Assembly (NCBI RefSeq): GCF_002150765.1
Contig: NZ_MUYM01000139.1
Span: 1-58,537 of the forward strand
DNA length: 58,537 bases
Direction of reading: 5' to 3'
Source of the DNA: Lentzea kentuckyensis
GTDB taxonomy: Bacteria > Actinomycetota > Actinomycetes > Mycobacteriales > Pseudonocardiaceae
The translations under genes and the position numbers were made by a program. Position 1 is the stretch's first letter. Every line of letters starts with the position of its first letter. This document shows, in pieces, positions 1 to 8,973 of this stretch. The notes under the pieces were generated by a model. That model searched no databases, was not told the DNA's origin, and saw only the letters and a list, made by a program, of their open reading frames with translations.

Positions 1-506
1 GTGAACGCGTAGGCGGCCGCGACGAGCAGCAGCACCAGCAACGTGTCCGGGTTGTTGTCGCGGTTGATCGCCACGGTGATCGGCGTCAGCGCGAGGATCA
101 ACGCCGCGAGCAGCGCCACCTTCTCGTCCGACCACAGCCGGACCGTGCGGTGCAACAGGAACACCGCCGCGACGCCCTCGATCACCTGCGGCAGCAACAC
201 CGCCCAGCCGTGGAACCCGAAGATCCACACGGCGATCGCCTGCGGCCACAACGACATCGGCGGCTTGTCGACCGTCACGACGCCATAAGGGTCGAACGAG
301 CCGAACAGGAAGTTGGTGAACGACGTGGACATCGACTTCGCGGCGGCCGCGTAGTACGAGTTGCCGACCTGGCCGGCGCCGATCGCCCACACGTACAGAG
401 CTCCGGCCAGCACGCAGATCGCCACCAGGGCCCACGCGGGCCAGCGAGATGGCCGCGCTTCGATCGGTGGGTCAGCCGGAGCTGCCACTTCGGCAGTGGC
501 GGTCAT
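1..506 (-). CDS. Membrane glycosyltransferase, GT39/ArnT-like (partial, C-terminus outside window)
   Basis: Only the first 168 codons lie in the window; the frame stays open to base 1. The protein starts with a short Pro/Ala-rich cytoplasmic tail, then a transmembrane helix (ALVAICVLAGALYVW), then a loop with SYYAAAKSMSTSF and FDPYGVVTVDKPP. The VDKPP segment is typical of the first periplasmic loop of PMT/ArnT-type lipid-sugar-dependent glycosyltransferases. More hydrophobic helices follow. Such enzymes transfer a sugar from a polyprenyl-phosphate donor on the outer face of the membrane. The ATG overlaps the TGA of the upstream GT2/GtrA gene by 4 bases, so the two are probably translated together, the GT2 partner making the lipid-linked sugar. 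Substrate unknown. Confidence 0.82.
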   Translation of the reverse strand, partial: MTATAEVAAPADPPIEARPSRWPAWALVAICVLAGALYVWAIGAGQVGNSYYAAAAKSMSTSFTNFLFGSFDPYGVVTVDKPPMSLWPQAIAVWIFGFHGWAVLLPQVIEGVAAVFLLHRTVRLWSDEKVALLAALILALTPITVAINRDNNPDTLLVLLLVAAAYAF

Positions 507-1720
507 TCGTCGTCCTTTCGGTCGTCCCGGCGGAACACCCAGCTCCGCAACAGGAAGAAACGTCCCACGGTGCCCAGGGCCGACGAGCCGAGCAGCACCA
601 CCAGCTCCAGCGAGCGGGAGGGATTGGAGGAGGCCGCTTGAAACAGGAGCAGCGCGGCCGATGTGAACGCGTAGTAGAGCCCGAACACCACGAGGCCCTG
701 CAGATGCGACTTGCCCCTGCCGGTGTTGCGGGCGGTGAAGGTGAAGCGGCGGTTGGCCTCCGTGTTGAACAACGTCGTGATCACCAGCGCGGCCAGGTTC
801 GCCACCAGTACGGGCCACCACGTCCGAAAAACGCCGTACAGAGCCAGGTTCGCGAGCGTGGAGATCACGCCGATCACCGCGAACGACAGCATCTGCCAGG
901 AAAGCCCGCCCTCGCTGCGGCTCAGCACGGCGTCGGGGTGGATGGCCTTGGGTTTTGGCCGTTTCGGCAGCCCGTTGACCAGTGCGGTGCCGTTGGCCTT
1001 GGCTCGTGCCACCCGGATCAACCCCTTGATGTCGTCGATCGCCGTGCCGACCACGTCGACCCGGCTGTCCACGTCCTCGACCCAGTCAACCGGCACCTCG
1101 TGCACGCGCAAACCGTTGTGCTCGGCCAGGAGCAGCAGTTCGGTGTCGAAGAACCACGCCTCGTCGCGCGCCTGGCCGAGCAACGGCCGGACGACCTCGG
1201 TGCGCGCGGCCTTGAAACCGCACTGCGCATCGCTGAACCGCGCGCCGTGCGTGAGCCTGATCAACGCGTTGTAAGCGCGTGAGACCAATTCTCGCCGTGG
1301 CCCGCGAACCGTCCGCGAACCCGGTGCGAGCCGCGAGCCGATCGCCAGGTCCGAGTGCCCGTTGAGCAGCGGTGCGACCAGCGGCAGCAGTCCGTCCAGC
1401 CCGGTGGAGAGGTCGACGTCCATGTAGACGACGACGGCTGCTTCGCTGGCACCCCAAGACTCTCTCAGTGCGAGCCCGCGACCCTTGCGGTCCAGGTGGT
1501 GCACGCGCACCCGTTCGTACTTCGCGGCCAGCTCCTCCGCGACTTCCAGGGTCCTGTCGGTGCTGGCGTTGTCCACGACCACGATCGACCAGTCGAACGG
1601 GAACTGCTCGCTCAGGAACCCGTGCAGCACCTCGACGCAGCCGGGCAGCGCGCGTTCCTCGTTGTAGACGGGGATCATGATGTCCACCGTCCCCGTTGCC
1701 TGTGCGGTGCTCACCGCCAT
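503..1720 (-). CDS. Bifunctional GT2 glycosyltransferase / GtrA-like membrane protein
   Basis: 405 residues from the ATG at 1720; the open frame runs further upstream, but similarity begins just after this start (TVDIMIPVYNEERALP). Residues about 10-240 form a dolichol-phosphate-mannose-synthase-like GT2 domain: nucleotide-binding VVVDNASTDRT, metal-binding YMDVDLSTG, and QCGFKAARTEVV. Residues about 275-395 contain four hydrophobic helices typical of GtrA. The likely role is to transfer a sugar from a nucleotide donor to polyprenyl phosphate and help flip it, supplying the GT39-type enzyme encoded immediately downstream with a 4-base overlap. It is divergent from the response regulator gene; the 151-bp gap holds regulatory repeats. 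Confidence 0.88.
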   Translation of the reverse strand: MAVSTAQATGTVDIMIPVYNEERALPGCVEVLHGFLSEQFPFDWSIVVVDNASTDRTLEVAEELAAKYERVRVHHLDRKGRGLALRESWGASEAAVVVYMDVDLSTGLDGLLPLVAPLLNGHSDLAIGSRLAPGSRTVRGPRRELVSRAYNALIRLTHGARFSDAQCGFKAARTEVVRPLLGQARDEAWFFDTELLLLAEHNGLRVHEVPVDWVEDVDSRVDVVGTAIDDIKGLIRVARAKANGTALVNGLPKRPKPKAIHPDAVLSRSEGGLSWQMLSFAVIGVISTLANLALYGVFRTWWPVLVANLAALVITTLFNTEANRRFTFTARNTGRGKSHLQGLVVFGLYYAFTSAALLLFQAASSNPSRSLELVVLLGSSALGTVGRFFLLRSWVFRRDDRKDDE

Positions 1721-1771
1721 GTCATCTCCGTTCCACTGTGGACACAGCAAGTGACCGTGTGAAACCGAGCC

Positions 1772-1823
1772 TGCTGAGGTCGTCGTGAGAACGTCCTTGG
1801 CTTCTGCTGAGAGAATCGTGAGA
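1772..1823. promoter_or_regulatory. Direct repeats, probable response-regulator operator
   Basis: The block TGCTGAG-N4-TCGTGAGA occurs twice, at 1772-1790 and 1805-1823. Within each block two TGAG cores lie 11 bases apart, and the blocks are 33 bases apart, so all four cores fall on one face of the helix. This is the usual geometry for OmpR-family regulators. The repeats lie between the divergent GT2/GtrA gene and the response regulator gene, which suggests autoregulation and shared control. The binding protein is inferred. Confidence 0.55.
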
Positions 1824-1871
1824 GCGGCGATGCACAGCTGGCTCACAGGATTCGGCCCTACCGTCGCCCGC

Positions 1872-2537
1872 ATGCGACTGCTCGTGGTGGACGACGACCC
1901 GGACGTCCGGGACAGTCTGCGGCGCAGCCTCGAGTTCGAGGGTTACGAGGTCACCACCGCCGCGGACGGCGCCGAGGCACTGCCCCTCGTCAGCCGTGCC
2001 GACCTGGCCATCCTCGACCTGATGATGCCGAACGTCGACGGTTCGGAGGCCTGCCGCCGGTTGCGTGCGGCAGGGGAGCGCCTGCCGGTGCTGATGCTCA
2101 CCGCCCGGGACGCGCTCGGCGACAAGGTCACCGGTCTGGACGCCGGCGCCGACGACTACCTGGTCAAACCCTTCGCACTGGAAGAACTCCTCGCCCGCGT
2201 CCGCGCTCTGCTCAAGCAGAACCGGCACCGCGCGACGCCACAACTGCTCCAGTTCGCCGACCTCAGGATGGACCCGCGGGCTCGCGAAGTCCTGCGCGGT
2301 TCCGATCGTCTTGATCTGACCCCGACCGAGTTCGATCTGCTGGCCGTGTTCCTGGGCGACCCCGAGCGGTTGCTGACGAAGAAGCACCTCAAACACGCCG
2401 TGTGGGGTCAGGACCAGGGCACCAACCTGCTCGACGTGTACATCGGCTACCTGCGCCGCAAAACCGAGGCCGGCGCCCGTCCTCGGCTGCTGCACACCGT
2501 GCGCGGCATGGGTTACATCCTGCGTGAGGGACCGTGA
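1872..2537 (+). CDS. OmpR-family response regulator
   Basis: 221 residues. The ATG at 1872 begins MRLLVVDDDPDVRDS, the canonical first strand and acidic pocket of a receiver domain; the open frame upstream of it has no such similarity. Receiver domain residues 1-115: acidic DDD near residue 8, phospho-acceptor Asp in LAILDLMMPNVDG, conserved Thr in MLTARD and Lys in DYLVKPF. A winged-helix DNA-binding domain covers about 125-220 (LDLTPTEFDLL, VYIGYLRRKTE, TVRGMGYIL). It overlaps the sensor kinase gene by 4 bases and is its cognate partner. The arrangement resembles MprA/TcrA-type actinobacterial systems. Phased repeats upstream suggest it regulates itself and the divergent glycosyltransferase genes. 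Confidence 0.93.
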   Translation: MRLLVVDDDPDVRDSLRRSLEFEGYEVTTAADGAEALPLVSRADLAILDLMMPNVDGSEACRRLRAAGERLPVLMLTARDALGDKVTGLDAGADDYLVKPFALEELLARVRALLKQNRHRATPQLLQFADLRMDPRAREVLRGSDRLDLTPTEFDLLAVFLGDPERLLTKKHLKHAVWGQDQGTNLLDVYIGYLRRKTEAGARPRLLHTVRGMGYILREGP

Positions 2538-3880
2538 CTGGCCCGGTGCTGCTGCGCCGCAAGATCGCGCTGATCACGGCCTGCGTGGTGGCGCTGGCGA
2601 TCGCGGGCATCAGCGTCGTCACCTGGCTCGTCACCGAGCACAACCTGCGTTCGCAGCTCGACAAGTCCCTGCTGGCGAGCCTGCCACCGCGGTTGGACCG
2701 GATGCCGATGCCGGGCGAGCACCGGGTGTTGAAGATCATCTGTGACGAAGGGCTGCCCAACGAGGGGCTTCAGCAGGTGCTCCAAGGCATCCAGACGCTG
2801 AGCACGGCTGGCCGCACCTGCGCCCCGCCCGGCGTCGATCCCGTCGTCACCAGCACCGCGGACTTCGTGCGGACGACCACGTACCGGGACGGCGTGACCA
2901 AGTCCGGCGTGTCGGCGCGCGTTCTGCTGCAGCCACTGGACAACGGCGACGTCCTGATCCTCAGCCGCAGCCTCGCGGAGATCGACGACACCCTGGCCGC
3001 GCTGGCCGGTGTCCTGGTCAGCGTGTCGATCTTCGGCGCCCTGCTGGTCGCCGGCGTGGGCCTGTGGCTGACCCGCCGCGCCCTGGCTCCGATGGAACGC
3101 CTGACCGAAACCGTCGAACACATCGCGCGCACCGAGGACCTCACCACCCCGGTCACCGTCGCGGGCCAGGACGAGGTGGGCCGGTTGGGCCGTGCCTTCA
3201 CGTCGATGACCGCCGCCCTGGCCGAATCCCGCCGCCGCCAACGAGATCTGGTCAACGACGCCGCGCACGAGCTGCGGACGCCGTTGACGTCGTTGCGCAC
3301 CAACATCGACCTGTTGGTCCGAGCCGAACGCGCCGGCCGCCCGTTGCCCCAGCGGTCCGAGGTCCTCGACCGCGTGCAGGCCCAGAGCCAGGAGTTCAGC
3401 GATCTCGTCACCGAACTCGTCGTGCTTGCCCGCGACGATCGCGAACTCGCCAGCGACCCCGTCGACGTGTCCGCCGTGATCGACCGGGCCGTCAGACGCG
3501 CCCGCAGCCGTGCGCACGACCACGTCTTCGACGTCGACCGCGCGGACTGGTCGATCATCGGCGACGCCGGCGCGCTGGAACGCAGCGTGCTCAACCTGCT
3601 GGACAACGCCGTGAAGTTCTCCCCGGCGAGCTCCACCATCACCGTCCGCTCCCGGCCGGGCTGGCTCACCGTCAGCGACGAGGGTCCCGGCGTGCCGTTC
3701 GAGCACCGGCGGTCGGCGTTCGAACGGTTCTGGCGCGCCCCCGACGCCCGTGGCCTGCCCGGATCCGGTCTGGGACTGGCGATCGTGGCGGACATCGTGG
3801 CGGTGCACGGCGGTTCGGTGCGGTTCGTGCCGAGACCGCGCGGTGCGTCCGTTCGCGTTGATCTGCCCGAATTCCGTTAA
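2534..3880 (+). CDS. Two-component sensor histidine kinase
   Basis: 448 residues, GTG start overlapping the stop of the response regulator gene. An N-terminal transmembrane helix (IALITACVVALAIAG) precedes an extracytoplasmic sensor region of about 130 residues with two cysteines, then a second transmembrane helix (GVLVSVSIFGALLVAGVGL) and a HAMP linker. The HisKA dimerisation domain carries the phospho-acceptor His in DAAHELRTPLTSL. The HATPase domain shows the N box (NLLDNAVKF), G1 (DEGPGVP) and G2 (GSGLGLAIV). It is membrane bound, autophosphorylates and passes phosphate to the adjacent regulator. The signal sensed cannot be read from the sequence. Confidence 0.94.
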   Translation: MTGPVLLRRKIALITACVVALAIAGISVVTWLVTEHNLRSQLDKSLLASLPPRLDRMPMPGEHRVLKIICDEGLPNEGLQQVLQGIQTLSTAGRTCAPPGVDPVVTSTADFVRTTTYRDGVTKSGVSARVLLQPLDNGDVLILSRSLAEIDDTLAALAGVLVSVSIFGALLVAGVGLWLTRRALAPMERLTETVEHIARTEDLTTPVTVAGQDEVGRLGRAFTSMTAALAESRRRQRDLVNDAAHELRTPLTSLRTNIDLLVRAERAGRPLPQRSEVLDRVQAQSQEFSDLVTELVVLARDDRELASDPVDVSAVIDRAVRRARSRAHDHVFDVDRADWSIIGDAGALERSVLNLLDNAVKFSPASSTITVRSRPGWLTVSDEGPGVPFEHRRSAFERFWRAPDARGLPGSGLGLAIVADIVAVHGGSVRFVPRPRGASVRVDLPEFR

Positions 3881-3934
3881 CCAGCAGACGATCGACGGTA
3901 GTTCGCACGGGCGGCTCTGCACCACGGTGGTGGT

Positions 3935-6022
3935 ATGGACCGCAGACACCGGCGCCCTGCCCTGCTGATCACCGCGTTCCTCTCGGTCGCGATGTTCACC
4001 GCCGGCAACTCAGCCGCAGCCCCTCCGGACGAACCGTTGCACCATTGGCAGTACGACCACTGGCCCCAGCAGCAGCCGTGGCAGCAGTCCCGCGACACCG
4101 CCCGCGTGCTCGCGCAGAACGGGTTCCCCGGGCCCATCGACCCGCAGAACTGGGTCAACCCCGACCACATGACCTGGGAACGGGACTACAAGAAGATCCC
4201 CGGCACGAACTGGGCCGACCCGGCGGTCAAGGGATCGGTGCGCAACTTCAAGGGCGCGCTGGTCCTGCTGGACTACCCGAACCAGCCGTTCGTCGTCACG
4301 CAGGCCAGGAACTCCACGGTGTTCGGCAACCCGAGCGCCGAGGCGAGCAACGTGCCGCGGGCCCAGGTCGGGCAGTTCTACCAGGACTTCCTCAACAAGC
4401 CGAACGGTCTCAACCGCGGCCACACCGTGCACGAGTACTGGATGGAGACCTCCGGCGGGCGGTACGGCGTCGAGCTGAAGGCGTTCGGGCCGTACACGAT
4501 GCCGGGCAAGGACCACGAGTACGCCATGGAGTTCCAGGGCGGTACCGGTTGCCCGGCCGGTGACACGTGCACCCGCAACATCCGCACGGACGGCCGTGCC
4601 GCGTGGGTGGCGGACGTCGGCGCGGAAGTGCCCGCGGGCTACGACTTCACCTACTACCTGTCGGCGGGCCAGGACGAGTCCGGCACGTGGCAGGAGTTCG
4701 GGATGATGAAGTTCCGGACCAAGGAGGACGTGACCGACGACTTCGGCCCGCCGGACCCAGCGCTGCCGAACTGGTCGAAGACCCGGTACGTGGACTGGAC
4801 TTCGTGGGCCGCGGGCTCGTCGATCTGGCCCAACGCGGGCGGCGGTTCGTCGACGCAGGCGGAGAGTTCCGGCCAGGGCGTGTACGCGCACGAGCTGAGC
4901 CACATCCTCGGCATCGGCGACAACTACAACAACCCGTACGGCAGCCCGCCGCGCCGTGACTACAGCGGTCCGTGGGACATGTTGTCGCGCGGTTCGTTCA
5001 ACGGCCCCGGCGGCCCGCACTCGCGCTGGACGATCCCGGCCACCGGCGGCGCGTCGCTCGGCGCCCAGCAGACGTTCCGCAACAAGATCAAGCTCGGCAT
5101 CATCGACGAGAAGAACGTCCTGCGGTTGTCGCGCGAGGCCCTGGCCGGGTCCGGCACGGTGATCGCGAAGATCACCGCCCGCGAGGTCAACCCAGGCTCG
5201 AACGGCCTGACCGGCATCAACCTCGCGTTGGGCACCGGCGACAAGACGCCCGCGTGCAACGTGGCCACCAACCCGTTCTGCGACGGCGGCGGCTACAACA
5301 ACTACACGCTCGAGGTCGTCGACCGGATGGGCGCCGACTCGTTCACCCCGGACTCCGGCGTGATGCTCGCCAAGACCAAGAACGCCGACGCGGCACCGTT
5401 CACGTGGCTGATCGACGCCAACCCGCAGGACATCGGCATGACCGACTACGTCCTGCCCGACGGCACCAAGGTCCCGATCACCATCGGCGACTACCGCCAG
5501 CTGTCGGACGCGCTGTTCCACGCGGGCACGAACTCGGGCAGCGAGTACGAGTTCGTCGACACGGCCAACCGGCTGCACTTCTACGTGCTGGACCTGCAAC
5601 GGGACGCACGCGGTGTGTTGTCCTACACGGTCGCCGTCCGATCGCTCGACGGCGCGGGCCCGCAGCAGCGGGGCGTGCGGGTCAACCCGACCGCGGCGCA
5701 CGCGGGTGCCGACGGCGTGGCGACGTGCCGCTTCCCGCTGACCAACACCGGCCGCACCGCGCCGCCGGGAGGCCAGCACCCGGAGCCCGTCGACCAGTAC
5801 CTCGACGGTGACGTCTACCGCGTGACGGCGAAGGCGGAGAACGGCTGGACCGTCTCGGTGCCGAACGCGTTGGCCACGGCCAAGTTCGGCGGCCGCGTCG
5901 ACGTTCCGGTGCACGCCCAGCGCACAGGTGGCCCGATCATGTCGAAGGTGACGCTGACGGCCGTGTCGGAGAGCAACCCCGGCAAGTCCGCGACCGCCAC
6001 CTGCACGGTGACGGGCCGCTAG
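3935..6022 (+). CDS. Secreted M6-family (immune inhibitor A-like) zinc metalloprotease
   Basis: 695 residues. Arg-rich N-terminus, hydrophobic stretch and an AAAPPDE end form a Sec signal peptide of about 32 residues. The zinc site HELSH lies near residues 319-323 and is followed by GIGDNY; the later WDMLSRGSFNGPGG stretch, with its Met-containing turn, is typical of M6 proteases. Paired cysteines (CPAGDTC) occur in the catalytic part. The C-terminal ~130 residues look like a beta-sandwich accessory domain of the kind used for substrate binding. Probably an exported protease acting on external proteins. It stands alone on the plus strand and converges on the next gene with an 10-base gap. A 13-base palindrome (CACCAC-G-GTGGTG) sits just before the start codon. 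Confidence 0.88.
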   Translation: MDRRHRRPALLITAFLSVAMFTAGNSAAAPPDEPLHHWQYDHWPQQQPWQQSRDTARVLAQNGFPGPIDPQNWVNPDHMTWERDYKKIPGTNWADPAVKGSVRNFKGALVLLDYPNQPFVVTQARNSTVFGNPSAEASNVPRAQVGQFYQDFLNKPNGLNRGHTVHEYWMETSGGRYGVELKAFGPYTMPGKDHEYAMEFQGGTGCPAGDTCTRNIRTDGRAAWVADVGAEVPAGYDFTYYLSAGQDESGTWQEFGMMKFRTKEDVTDDFGPPDPALPNWSKTRYVDWTSWAAGSSIWPNAGGGSSTQAESSGQGVYAHELSHILGIGDNYNNPYGSPPRRDYSGPWDMLSRGSFNGPGGPHSRWTIPATGGASLGAQQTFRNKIKLGIIDEKNVLRLSREALAGSGTVIAKITAREVNPGSNGLTGINLALGTGDKTPACNVATNPFCDGGGYNNYTLEVVDRMGADSFTPDSGVMLAKTKNADAAPFTWLIDANPQDIGMTDYVLPDGTKVPITIGDYRQLSDALFHAGTNSGSEYEFVDTANRLHFYVLDLQRDARGVLSYTVAVRSLDGAGPQQRGVRVNPTAAHAGADGVATCRFPLTNTGRTAPPGGQHPEPVDQYLDGDVYRVTAKAENGWTVSVPNALATAKFGGRVDVPVHAQRTGGPIMSKVTLTAVSESNPGKSATATCTVTGR

Positions 6023-6032
6023 CCGGATTCCG

Positions 6033-6533
6033 TCAGACGGACTCGTCCAGGTGCGCGTCCCACACCGCATGGGCTTCGGTGTGGGACGCGGCACCGACGA
6101 AGAACGCCTCGGCCGTCGCGTCGAAGGCCGGGTCCCCGCACCGTGCGTTCATGAACTTGGGCCGGTGCACCGCGAATCCGCGCGGGTCGCCGGCCAGCCG
6201 GTACGGCACGGCCAACTGCAACGACTGCCGATAGGCGCCGTACTGGACGGCCTCGACGAGCAACGCGTCGGTCTTGCCCTGCTCCAGGTCGATGTACCCG
6301 TCGGCCACCAGGACGGCGCCCACCCAGCTGGGGTCGCCGTCGGCCAGCGCGTCCTGACCGGCGCGGGCACCTTCGGCGTAGTCGTCGTACATCAACCGGT
6401 TCATGCCGTACTCGCCGTCGGCGTGCTCGTACCCGAGCAGCGGAACCAGCGTTTCTCCTTCGGACACGCACCAGATCCCGTGAGCGGTGAAGAACCCGGC
6501 CAGCCGGGCTGTCTCGATCATGGCGGACACCAT
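6033..6533 (-). CDS. Conserved hypothetical protein, unknown function
   Basis: 166 residues, soluble and acidic, with no signal peptide or membrane segment. I chose the ATG at 6533 (MVSAMIETARLAGFF) because coding character fades before it; a second ATG four codons in is an alternative. Visible segments are GIWCVSEGETLVPLLGYE, a tract rich in Tyr/Asp/Glu, and VHRPKFMNARCG. No motif identifies an enzyme, and I do not recognise the family. It lies 38 bases downstream of the membrane-protein gene on the same strand and may share its transcript. Its 3' end is almost against the protease gene. Confidence 0.6.
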   Translation of the reverse strand: MVSAMIETARLAGFFTAHGIWCVSEGETLVPLLGYEHADGEYGMNRLMYDDYAEGARAGQDALADGDPSWVGAVLVADGYIDLEQGKTDALLVEAVQYGAYRQSLQLAVPYRLAGDPRGFAVHRPKFMNARCGDPAFDATAEAFFVGAASHTEAHAVWDAHLDESV

Positions 6534-6571
6534 GCCAGGCGCGCGCCGCTCGAGTGTCCGGAATGGAACAA

Positions 6572-7051
6572 TCAGCGAACCCGTGTGGAGCGGCCGCGTT
6601 GTGGCCGGCGCCGCTGCTGTGGTTGCGGCGCAACAGGTCCGGAGGTCAGCATCACGAAACCCGCGAGCAGCAGGACGGCACCGCAGGCCACCCACGTCCA
6701 CGTCCGGACCGACGAAACCGGCGCGGACACACCGATGCCGAACAACAACAACGGCATGCCCAGCGCGTAACAGACCCCGGCCGCGAACGTCCGGCCCGTT
6801 CCGTTGACGAGCAGCGGGACCGCGGCCACCCCGGCCAGCACCGCGAACGCCAGCCAGCCCCACGTCAGCCCTGAGTGCAGCCCGACGGTGATGTCCAGCC
6901 CGTCCTTCGCGCGGATCGCCTGCTCCACCTCCGCCGAGTAGCCGAACCCCACGGCGGCGCGTGTCCCCGCGGCCGCGGCTGTGACCACCAGTGACGCGCC
7001 CAGAATCGTGCGTCCACGCCGGACCGGATCGACTCGTTTCCTGGTGTCCAC
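6572..7051 (-). CDS. Small membrane protein with four predicted helices
   Basis: 159 residues from a GTG at 7051 (VDTRKRVDPVRRG); a longer reading from GTG 7108 is possible. The positively charged N-terminus precedes hydrophobic segments ILGASLVVTAAAAG, GWLAFAVLAGVAAVPLL, FAAGVCYALGMPLLLFGIG and WVACGAVLLLAGFVML, with an Arg/Pro-rich cytoplasmic tail. By the positive-inside pattern both ends are cytoplasmic. Function not recognised. It is divergent from the 7.5-18.9 kb operon across a 500-base gap. Confidence 0.6.
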   Translation of the reverse strand: MDTRKRVDPVRRGRTILGASLVVTAAAAGTRAAVGFGYSAEVEQAIRAKDGLDITVGLHSGLTWGWLAFAVLAGVAAVPLLVNGTGRTFAAGVCYALGMPLLLFGIGVSAPVSSVRTWTWVACGAVLLLAGFVMLTSGPVAPQPQQRRRPQRGRSTRVR

Positions 7052-7551
7052 GAACCCCAGTCTGTTGGCAGACGGCCGCAACACCACGGCGCACACGCCA
7101 AGGTGCACTCAGTCGTGGTACGGGACGCGCCCACGAGCTCACGCTCCTCATAGGACACGTCCGGAAGTCGTCTGCGCAATTTTATGTAAATACGCGCCCT
7201 GACCGGCAGAAATGCGACTCCGGTGGCGTATTGGCAACTTTCAAAACGAAACCGCGGGGTCTCTTTTCGGCTGCCACGAATGTGTCCATTTTTTGTCAAC
7301 TTTGGACCTGAGTTGGCCAGAAAATGGTGTGGTTCGGGCCGTAACGGTTCGCGGCCGGATGCCGATTGACCACGCATAGCGCCTCTGGCCAGGCCGGTTG
7401 TGGGGCGTGACAGCTGAGGAGGACGACCGGCAGTTGACAGATGGTGGTCAAACTGCACCAACAGCCGCACCTGCGGTTGTCGTCAGTTTACCTTTCCCGT
7501 GTCCATTGCCTGCCCGCCAAATGTCGTCATCTCGCACTAGGAGAGGCAAAC
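7052..7551. promoter_or_regulatory. Divergent intergenic region, promoter of the TerY-P/DA1 operon
   Basis: About 500 bases without a convincing gene. Bases 7180-7330 are markedly richer in A+T than the surroundings. An imperfect inverted repeat (arms 7286-7301 and 7311-7327, CCATTTT...ACT against AGT...AAAATGG, 9-base loop) sits in it and could be an operator or hairpin. A TTGACA hexamer lies at 7434-7439, but no good -10 box is spaced correctly after it. A clear ribosome binding site (AGGAGAGG at 7539-7546) decides the first start codon. Confidence 0.45.
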
Positions 7552-8973
7552 GTGGAGAAATCCTCGTCTGGCATCACCATGTCCATTGCACCTGGTGACC
7601 TCGGAACACCAGGCCAGCAGCTGGGCAGAGGTGGCCAGGCGGTCGTCATCGACCTGCCGGACCTGAAACTGCCGGACGTGGCGGGTCAGCTGGTCTACAA
7701 GAAGTACCGCGAGCCGCACAGCGACCCGCAGAGCCTGCGCCGGATCGTCGACGCTCGCCACAACCTCGACCTGCCCACCCGCAAGCGGCTCGACGCCGTC
7801 ACCGTGTGGCCCGTCCGGGTGGTCGAGGAGAACGGCCAGGCGCTGGGCATCGTCATGCCCAAGATCCCGGCGGCGTACTTCGATCAGGTGGTCCTGCCCG
7901 GCACGGGCAGCAAGAAGCGGGTGCTGCGCGAGGTGCAGAACCTCTTCATCCCGCCGGAGCGGGCGGCCGAGCTGGGCAGACCGAAGCCGAGCGACGAGCA
8001 GCGGTTGCGGATCTGCCGCGACTTCGCCGGCGTGCTGACGCTGATGCACGACACCTTGGGTGTGGTGTTCGGGGACATCAACGCGATGAACGAGCTCTTC
8101 CGGCTGGACGACACCCCGATGGTGATGTTCCTCGACTGCGACGGCGTGCGCCCCAAGGGTTCGGTGGCGTCGGTGAAGCAGCTCAACGCGCCGGACTGGG
8201 TCCCGCCGGGCAACGAGGTGCTGAGCCGGGCGAGCGACCTCTACAAGCTGGGGCTGTTCGTGTTGCGCTGCCTCACCCCCGGACCCGGCACGTCGGTGTG
8301 CACGGACCCGGACACGATCGGTGGCGCGCTCGACTCGCAGGGTCTCGCGATGGTGCGCCGCGCGCTGGGGCCCGACCTCGCCGCCCGTCCGCTCGCCCGC
8401 GAGTGGGAGGTGTACCTGCGCCGCACGCTCGGCGAGCCGGTCGCCCCGCCGCGAGTCGGCGCGGTGTCGCTCGACCGCACGATCGTCCTCAAGGGACAGT
8501 CGGTGGTGGTCGAGTGGGAGGCGTTCGAGGCCACCGAGATCCGGATCTCCGCCGGACCCGGCCGCACCGAGGTCGTCAAGGCCCGCGGCGCGCACGAGCG
8601 CGGGTCGACGCCCATCGCGCCGCTCGAGGCCGCGGTGATCGAGGTGTCGGCGATCAACGCGCTGGGTGCCGACCACCGTTCCGCCGGCCCGGTCGACGTG
8701 TTCGAACCGCCGGTGCAGCAACCACTTCCGGTCCCGATCCCCGACCTGCCGTCGCTGCGGGTCGACGTACCCGTCCCGGACGGGATCGACCGGATGCCAC
8801 CGCTGCCGGTCATCGGGATTCCCCAGCCGCGGCTGGACCTGAGACCGCCCGCCCCGCAGGTGTTCGAGTGGCCGGCGATCCCGGACACCGGCGTGGCGCA
8901 CTTCCCGATCGACTTCGGCGGCTTCTTCGCCGACGCCCCGCGGTACCCGTTCGATGAGGAGTCAGGACGATGA
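7552..8973 (+). CDS. Kinase-like protein (TerY-P system type) with C-terminal Ig-like and Pro-rich region
   Basis: 473 residues; GTG at 7552 chosen because AGGAGAGG sits 5 bases before it. Residues about 15-300 show an atypical protein-kinase fold: Gly-loop LGRGGQA (24-30), ATP lysine in VYKKY (~50), catalytic-loop equivalent FGDINAMNE (173-181) and metal-binding LDCDG (194-198) in place of DFG. QLNAPDWVPP replaces the APE region. This combination is typical of the kinase paired with TerY vWA and PP2C proteins (E. coli YegI type). Residues about 315-390 look like an Ig/Fn3-like beta domain; the rest is proline rich. First gene of the operon, overlapping the next by 4 bases. A paralogue lies three genes downstream. 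Confidence 0.82.
   Translation: MEKSSSGITMSIAPGDLGTPGQQLGRGGQAVVIDLPDLKLPDVAGQLVYKKYREPHSDPQSLRRIVDARHNLDLPTRKRLDAVTVWPVRVVEENGQALGIVMPKIPAAYFDQVVLPGTGSKKRVLREVQNLFIPPERAAELGRPKPSDEQRLRICRDFAGVLTLMHDTLGVVFGDINAMNELFRLDDTPMVMFLDCDGVRPKGSVASVKQLNAPDWVPPGNEVLSRASDLYKLGLFVLRCLTPGPGTSVCTDPDTIGGALDSQGLAMVRRALGPDLAARPLAREWEVYLRRTLGEPVAPPRVGAVSLDRTIVLKGQSVVVEWEAFEATEIRISAGPGRTEVVKARGAHERGSTPIAPLEAAVIEVSAINALGADHRSAGPVDVFEPPVQQPLPVPIPDLPSLRVDVPVPDGIDRMPPLPVIGIPQPRLDLRPPAPQVFEWPAIPDTGVAHFPIDFGGFFADAPRYPFDEESGR

Noticed and set aside
4010..6094. Very long open frame on the minus strand opposite the M6 protease gene
   Set aside because: It is a shadow: high-GC third positions keep the opposite strand open, and the sequence is Arg/Val/Asp-rich without domains.
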